NCBI GenBank assembly: GCA_031261385.1
Contig: JAISJS010000393.1
Location: 1 to 16,064 of the forward strand
Direction of reading: 5' to 3'
Length of the DNA: 16,064 nucleotides
Source: Treponema sp.
GTDB lineage: Bacteria; Spirochaetota; Spirochaetia; Treponematales; Breznakiellaceae
The translations under genes were made by a program, and so were the position numbers. Positions within the stretch are counted from its first letter, which is position 1. Each line of letters begins with the position of its first letter. The notes under the pieces are model-generated. The model did no database searches, was not told where the DNA came from, and saw only the letters and a list, made by a program, of their open reading frames with translations. Below are positions 12,470-16,064 of the stretch, one piece after another.

Positions 12470-12510
12470 TTGCACTTTTATTGCACAATACGGCGGTTTT
12501 GTGGTAGAAT
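12470..12510 (+). promoter_or_regulatory. Promoter with doubled TTGCAC motif
   Basis: TTGCAC (12481-12486) and TAGAAT (12505-12510) are 18 bp apart; a second TTGCAC lies one helical turn upstream (12470-12475). The start near 12517 is 2 nt before the ATG at 12519, so the message may be leaderless. Confidence 0.55.
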
Positions 12511-12518
12511 GAGTGAAA

Positions 12519-12752
12519 ATGGCCAGACGACCAACTGACGAAGAGGCATGGGCGCTTGAGAAAACATGGACAGAAAATCCGCCGGAACTTTTGGAAGGGA
12601 TAGGTCCCCTCACTCGCAATCGGGAACTATTGCAGCTCCTGGACGACATGAGCGCCAACTACATTTTGACCATAGCTGAGCATGACCACAAAACCCCCGT
12701 TCAGGTGGTCGGCGATATGGTGCGGGAACGTATTGCCGCTGCCTCCGCATAG
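12519..12752 (+). CDS. Small hypothetical protein
   Basis: The 77-aa product starts MARRPTDEEAWALEKTWTEN and ends in a helical section, LLDDMSANYILTIAEHDHKT followed by PVQVVGDMVRERIAAAS. The end resembles the second half of small ribbon-helix-helix-type antitoxins (a P-x-x-V-V-x-x-h-V-R pattern), but no toxin gene follows and the first half does not fit, so no function is assigned. A GTG at 12513 is in frame and would add two residues; no Shine-Dalgarno sequence is seen, while a good promoter ends at 12510. It stands alone before thrS. Confidence 0.6.
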   Translation: MARRPTDEEAWALEKTWTENPPELLEGIGPLTRNRELLQLLDDMSANYILTIAEHDHKTPVQVVGDMVRERIAAASA

Positions 12753-12813
12753 ATAAGCAACGCAGAGGCGCCAAAATCTTCCTTGCGCCAGGACCCCCCG
12801 CATTATTCCTGTG

Positions 12814-12837
12814 TGCCCTTAAGAAAGTTAGGGGGCA
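12814..12837 (+). promoter_or_regulatory. Leader hairpin upstream of thrS
   Basis: TGCCCTTAA (12814-12822) can pair with TTAGGGGGCA (12828-12837) with G-T pairs and one bulge. It lies just before the only AGGAG of the region (12839-12843). No T-box consensus is visible. Confidence 0.3.
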
Positions 12838-12846
12838 TAGGAGCGA

Positions 12847-12906
12847 ATGTGCATATTGACCATTTTCCCTAAAATCATCATGCTTTATGTATATGTCAGA
12901 CATTAA
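12847..12906 (+). CDS. Possible 19-codon upstream ORF overlapping the thrS start
   Basis: ATG TGC ATA TTG opens a short frame (MCILTIFPKIIMLYVYVRH) ending at TAA 12904-12906, inside thrS. It follows AGGAG with a tight 3-nt gap, whereas the thrS ATG has none. It may couple ribosomes to thrS. With one Thr codon, it is not a classical attenuation peptide. Confidence 0.25.
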   Translation: MCILTIFPKIIMLYVYVRH

Positions 12907-14704
12907 ATCCGATCCCAAAAGCGATAAGCTTGAAGCAAGCCAGCGGCTTGCCACAATCCGTCATTCCGTAAGCCATATCATGGCGCAGGCCGTCACCCGG
13001 CTTTTCCCGGGGACGAAAGTCGCCATCGGCCCCTCTATCGAAAACGGCTTTTACTACGATTTCCAGTTTCCTGCGGCTGCGGACGGGAAAGCGCCGCTTG
13101 TGGCGGAGGATCTTCCCGCCATCGAAGCGGAGATGAAAAAGCTCATCGAATCCCGGCAGGATTTTGTCCGCCTGGAATTGAGCCGGGACGAGGCGCTCAA
13201 GCGTTTTGCCGGTGAGCCTTTCAAACAGGAACTTATCAATGACCTTCCGGCGAACGAGACGATTTCAATTTATGAACAAAAGGATGCCGAAGGGAAAGTC
13301 CAGTGGGCCGACCTTTGCAGGGGACCCCATGTGCAGAATACCCGCGAGATAAACTCGGCGGCCTTCAAACTGATGAATATTGCAGGGGCATACTGGCGCG
13401 GCGATGAGAACCGGCCCATGCTCACCCGGATCTACGGCACCGCCTGGGAAAATCCCAAGGACCTTAAGGCGTACCTGACCTTCCTCGACGAAGTTGAAAA
13501 ACGGGATCACCGCAGGGTCGGTAAGGAGATGGACCTCTACTCGATTCACGAGGAAGCAGGGGCGGGGCTGATTTACTGGCACCCGAACGGCGGACGTATG
13601 CGGGTTGCTATCGAGGACTTCTGGCGCAAGGAACATTACCGCAACGGCTACGAAATTCTCTACACGCCGCACATCGGCAAGTCCTGGCTGTGGGAGACTT
13701 CGGGGCACCTGGGCTTTTACAAGGGGAACATGTATTCTCCAATGCAGATTGACAAGCAGGATTATATCATCAAGCCGATGAACTGCCCCTTCCATATCAT
13801 GATCTACAAGACCAACGGGCGGAGCTACCGCGACCTGCCCCTGCGCTGGGCGGAACTCGGCACCGTGTACCGCTATGAGCGAAGCGGCGTGCTTCACGGT
13901 CTTTTGCGGGTGCGGGGTTTTACCCAGGACGACGCCCACATTTTCTGCACGCCGGATCAAATGGAGAGTGAAATTCTCGAAGTGCTCCGCTTCAGCCTTG
14001 CAATATGGAAAGTTTTCGGCTTTAAGGATATCAAGGCGTACCTGGCTACCAAGCCCGCAGAATCGGTGGGCGCCCAGGATCGCTGGGACGCCGCACTGGA
14101 AAGTCTCCGCAAGGCGGTTATCGCCGAAGGGCTCGATTACGAAATGGACGAAGGCGGCGGCGCATTTTACGGCCCAAAAATCGACCTTAAAATAAAAGAC
14201 GCCCTGGGCCGCGAATGGCAGATGACGACAATTCAGTTTGACTTTAATGAACCCGAGCGTTTTGATATGACCTTTGTCGACGCCGATGGCCAGCACAAAA
14301 GGCCGTACATGATCCACCGCGCATTGCTCGGCTCACTGGAGCGTTTCTTTGGGGTGCTCATCGAACACTTTGGCGGCGCGTTCCCCGCGTGGATTGCCCC
14401 GGAACAGGCGGCGGTCATCCCTGTGTCAGAAGAAATCAACGACTACGCCAAAAAAGTTTTGGCTGAATTAAAAGCCCGCGACATCAGGGCAACGGCAGAA
14501 CTGGATAACGGTAGACTCAACGCAAAAGTCCGCGACTGCCAAAACCGCAAGATCCCCTACATGCTTGTGGTGGGCCAGCGTGAGGCCGACGAAGGCACGG
14601 TCTCCATCAGACTGCGTGACGGGCGGCAGCTTCCGCCGATGAAGGTTGCCGAATTTGTCGATTACGCGGTAAAGAAAATTGAAAGCCGGGATTTGGAAAT
14701 ATAA
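12887..14704 (+). CDS. thrS: Threonyl-tRNA synthetase lacking the TGS domain
   Basis: This 605-aa class II synthetase charges tRNA-Thr. The editing domain is seen from the N-terminus: HSVSH (His26, His30), GFYYDF, and WADLCRGPH (Cys144, His148). The catalytic core has motif 2 (YRYERSGVLHGLLRVRGFTQ), and motif 3 (RALLGSLERFFGVLIEHFGG). The zinc ligands are Cys300 in MNCPFH, His351 in DDAHIF and His477 in MIHRA. The anticodon-binding domain covers about residues 505-600. E. coli ThrS (642 aa) starts with a TGS domain of about 60 residues that is missing here. Starts at 12887 and 12893 (MSDIKSDPKSDK) are both possible; neither has a ribosome site. The reading frame is clean. Confidence 0.97.
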   Translation: MYMSDIKSDPKSDKLEASQRLATIRHSVSHIMAQAVTRLFPGTKVAIGPSIENGFYYDFQFPAAADGKAPLVAEDLPAIEAEMKKLIESRQDFVRLELSRDEALKRFAGEPFKQELINDLPANETISIYEQKDAEGKVQWADLCRGPHVQNTREINSAAFKLMNIAGAYWRGDENRPMLTRIYGTAWENPKDLKAYLTFLDEVEKRDHRRVGKEMDLYSIHEEAGAGLIYWHPNGGRMRVAIEDFWRKEHYRNGYEILYTPHIGKSWLWETSGHLGFYKGNMYSPMQIDKQDYIIKPMNCPFHIMIYKTNGRSYRDLPLRWAELGTVYRYERSGVLHGLLRVRGFTQDDAHIFCTPDQMESEILEVLRFSLAIWKVFGFKDIKAYLATKPAESVGAQDRWDAALESLRKAVIAEGLDYEMDEGGGAFYGPKIDLKIKDALGREWQMTTIQFDFNEPERFDMTFVDADGQHKRPYMIHRALLGSLERFFGVLIEHFGGAFPAWIAPEQAAVIPVSEEINDYAKKVLAELKARDIRATAELDNGRLNAKVRDCQNRKIPYMLVVGQREADEGTVSIRLRDGRQLPPMKVAEFVDYAVKKIESRDLEI

Positions 14705-14708
14705 AATA

Positions 14709-14738
14709 ACCACGAACTTCACGAAAAGTACGAAAAGG
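14709..14738. repeat. CACGAA-type interspersed repeat
   Basis: ACCACGAACTTCACGAAAAG followed by TACGAAAAGG has the same CACGAAnn(n)CACGAA design as the interior of the element at 6945-7105. It lies just after the thrS stop. Confidence 0.5.
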
Positions 14739-14740
14739 GA

Positions 14741-14769
14741 TTGCATAAAGTTTGAAATGTTATTATCCT
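14741..14769 (+). promoter_or_regulatory. Possible promoter of the nitroreductase gene
   Basis: TTGCAT (14741-14746) and TATCCT (14764-14769) are 17 bp apart. The -10 box matches the consensus at four of six positions. Confidence 0.4.
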
Positions 14770-14790
14770 TATTAAATACGGAGGTATACT

Positions 14791-15315
14791 ATGAGTAAAA
14801 CGACATTGAAAGATTTAAAGGCGCGGCGGAGCATACGTTCCTATAAAAGTGAGCAGATTAAGGATGAGGAACTCGATGCGATCCTCGAAGCGGGTACCTG
14901 GGCGCCCACCGGCATGGGCAGTCAGGGCGTGGTAATTGTGGCGGTACAGAACAAAACCGTTCTTTCGAAAATTCAAAAGCTCAACGCCGATGTGTTAAAA
15001 GACCCCAAGGCAAAACCTTTTTACGGAGCGCCAACGGTGGTGAATGTTTTTGTTGATAAATCGAAGCCCACCCCGGTTGAAAACGGCAATCTTGTAATTG
15101 GCAACCTGCTCAATGCTGCCGCTGCTATCGGCGTCGGTTCCTGTTATGTCTATCGGGCAAAAGAAGTTTTTGCCTCGGAAGACGGCAAAGCGCTGACAAA
15201 AAAATGGGGCCTCGGTAAAGATTTTGAAGCGGCGGGCCACGTCCTGCTCGGTTATGCCGCAGAGGCGCCGAAAGCCGCCGCCCGGAAAGACGGGTATATC
15301 ATCAAAGTTAAATAA
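14791..15315 (+). CDS. Nitroreductase family flavoprotein
   Basis: The 174-aa protein has the short nitroreductase fold (PF00881). RRSIRSYKSEQI near residues 12-23 binds FMN phosphate. EAGTWAPTGMGSQGVVIVAV is the usual second FMN contact and NLVIGNLLNAAAAIGVGSCY is the dimer-core helix. GHVLLGYAAEAPKAAARKDG is the typical C-terminus. Such enzymes use NAD(P)H to reduce nitro compounds, quinones or flavins; the substrate cannot be told from sequence. GGAGG lies 7 nt before the ATG. The gene stands alone: thrS upstream is separated by a repeat and a possible promoter, and a strong hairpin follows. Confidence 0.92.
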   Translation: MSKTTLKDLKARRSIRSYKSEQIKDEELDAILEAGTWAPTGMGSQGVVIVAVQNKTVLSKIQKLNADVLKDPKAKPFYGAPTVVNVFVDKSKPTPVENGNLVIGNLLNAAAAIGVGSCYVYRAKEVFASEDGKALTKKWGLGKDFEAAGHVLLGYAAEAPKAAARKDGYIIKVK

Positions 15316-15341
15316 AAACTGAATTCCGGGATAGTTATTAC

Positions 15342-15380
15342 TTTATGAAAATCGGCGATGATATCGCTGATTTTCATAGA
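15342..15380 (+). terminator. Long hairpin after the nitroreductase gene
   Basis: ATGAAAATCGGCGAT (15345-15359) pairs with ATCGCTGATTTTCAT (15363-15377) around a 3-nt loop with a single G-T pair, and the stem can extend to about 18 bp. A long T-run is absent, so it may stall or protect the transcript rather than act as a classical terminator. Confidence 0.5.
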
Positions 15381-15623
15381 ATTTACTTGCATGGTACCAC
15401 AATGGCAGGCGCCCTCCTTTGTATTACTACCGGGATTCAAACCAAACCGAAATAGATCTGCTCATTGAGCAGGATGGCCTTTTCCACCCCATTGAAAAAA
15501 AACTGCAAATCTCAATAAAAACGATATCAAGGCCTTTGACAGCTTTGCTCAGCTTGAAAAAATGTCAGTCGCCTTTTTGTCGTTTTCTTCTATAACAAGG
15601 AAAATATCATTGCGATTGACTGA
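15379..15623 (+). pseudogene. Decayed C-terminal fragment of a DUF4143-type AAA ATPase
   Basis: From 15379 the plus strand reads NLLAWYHNGRRPPLYYYRDS, then NQTEIDLLIEQDGLFHPIEK, the conserved nuclease-like C-terminus of ATPases with DUF4143 (PF13635). One frame later it continues NDIKAFDSFAQLEKMSVAF, and in a third frame VVFFYNKENIIAID ending at TGA 15621-15623. At least two frameshifts and the loss of the ATPase domain and most of the protein make it a clear remnant. The 5' break lies directly behind the long hairpin at 15342-15380. Confidence 0.75.
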
Positions 15624-15651
15624 ATAGTTATTTCAAATGAAACGAATTTAC

Positions 15652-15679
15652 TTGACTATTTTAGTAAAATTAGTACCTT
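15652..15679 (+). promoter_or_regulatory. Promoter and candidate operator of the DeoR-family gene
   Basis: TTGACT (15652-15657) and TACCTT (15674-15679) are 16 bp apart. The spacer begins with the palindrome ATTTTA-G-TAAAAT (15658-15670), well placed for repressor binding and autoregulation. Confidence 0.45.
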
Positions 15680-15726
15680 AGAGATAAGGCGGCGCTGCTA
15701 ATACTATGACGAAAGGAGAAGAAAAA

Positions 15727-16064
15727 ATGACCAACAGACACACGGAAATACTGGAAGTTCTGGCGCAGAGCCAACGTATGGAAGTAACCGCTCTGGCCGA
15801 ATTATTGGATGTCTCCCAGGTGACAGTGCGGAAAGACCTGGATCAACTTGAGGAACGGGGGCTGATCCGCCGGGAACACGGTTATGCAAGTTTGGACAGC
15901 GCCGACGATGTCGGCAAGCGGATGGCGTATCATTATGATATCAAACGGCGTATGGCTATTATGGCTGCAAAAACCGTAGAAGAAGGCGAGACGGTGATGA
16001 TCGAGTCCGGCTCCTGCTGCGCACTTCTGGCGGAAGAGCTGGCTAACACCAAAAAGAATGTTAC
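15727..16064 (+). CDS. DeoR/GlpR-family transcriptional regulator, 3' partial
   Basis: The 112 codons visible start MTNRHTEILEVLAQSQRMEV, followed by the DeoR helix-turn-helix (TALAELLDVSQVTVRKDLDQ, about residues 21-40) and LEERGLIRREHGYA. The start of the sugar-phosphate sensor domain follows: MAYHYDIKRRMAIMAAKTVE and EGETVMIESGSCCALLAEEL. These proteins repress sugar-metabolism operons and are released by a phosphorylated sugar. The regulated genes are probably downstream of the window. AGGAG lies 8 nt before the ATG. The gene is cut by the window end. Confidence 0.92.
   Translation, partial: MTNRHTEILEVLAQSQRMEVTALAELLDVSQVTVRKDLDQLEERGLIRREHGYASLDSADDVGKRMAYHYDIKRRMAIMAAKTVEEGETVMIESGSCCALLAEELANTKKNV

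Noticed and set aside
13265..14317. 350-codon minus-strand open frame opposite thrS
   Set aside because: It is the antisense shadow of a clean, conserved gene with biased codon use.
1..16064. CRISPR arrays, tRNA and rRNA genes
   Set aside because: No regularly spaced repeat array, no tRNA cloverleaf with CCA-end pattern and no rRNA-like stretch was found by eye.

Overview
The window looks like chromosomal DNA from a spirochaete, most likely a Treponema of the termite-gut type. This is an inference from gene content and style: a periplasmic TPR protein, a NusG-domain-II/Gx-transporter pair, a CsgG/LpoB-like lipoprotein with a DUF1566-like tail, DUF4491, many small XRE regulators and toxin-antitoxin modules, and short CACGAA and GCGGAT interspersed repeats. 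No rRNA or tRNA gene and no CRISPR array was seen.

Region 1 (1-6520) is mostly housekeeping. It holds the 3' part of a GltA/NfnB-type NADPH-dependent flavoprotein, a secreted TPR protein, and a minus-strand cluster slyD - NusG-domain-II protein - Gx transporter. The last of these carries a second, transporter-like domain joined through a linker made partly of GCGGAT repeat DNA. A small AT-rich lipoprotein and a nifU-like gene followed by ygiQ (radical SAM) complete the region.

Region 2 (about 6520-12760) is accessory. It contains a strong promoter driving a compact two-hairpin RNA that ends in an intrinsic terminator. Next comes a short orphan ORF whose apparent downstream part is split by a MITE-like element with 9-bp flanking direct repeats. 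A higBA module, an XRE regulator with a probable 1-nt frameshift at its start, and a lipoprotein with three GPAGG-type repeats follow. Then come a second XRE regulator with palindromic candidate operators, a RhuM remnant, a DUF2314 lipoprotein, and a 51-bp perfect direct repeat with exact 100-bp period beside strong hairpins. A vapBC module with a double-palindrome operator, a DUF4491 membrane protein and a small orphan ORF end the region.

Region 3 (12760-16064) returns to core genes. It has thrS without a TGS domain, a nitroreductase, a decayed C-terminal fragment of a DUF4143-type AAA ATPase, and the start of a DeoR-family regulator.

The two toxin-antitoxin modules are self-contained operons. 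The two gene remnants, the MITE and the repeats mark the accessory part as a place of insertion and decay. Several starts (992, 7170, 12519) sit directly behind good -10 boxes and lack a Shine-Dalgarno sequence, which suggests leaderless transcripts. All calls come from reading the sequence; no database search was run.
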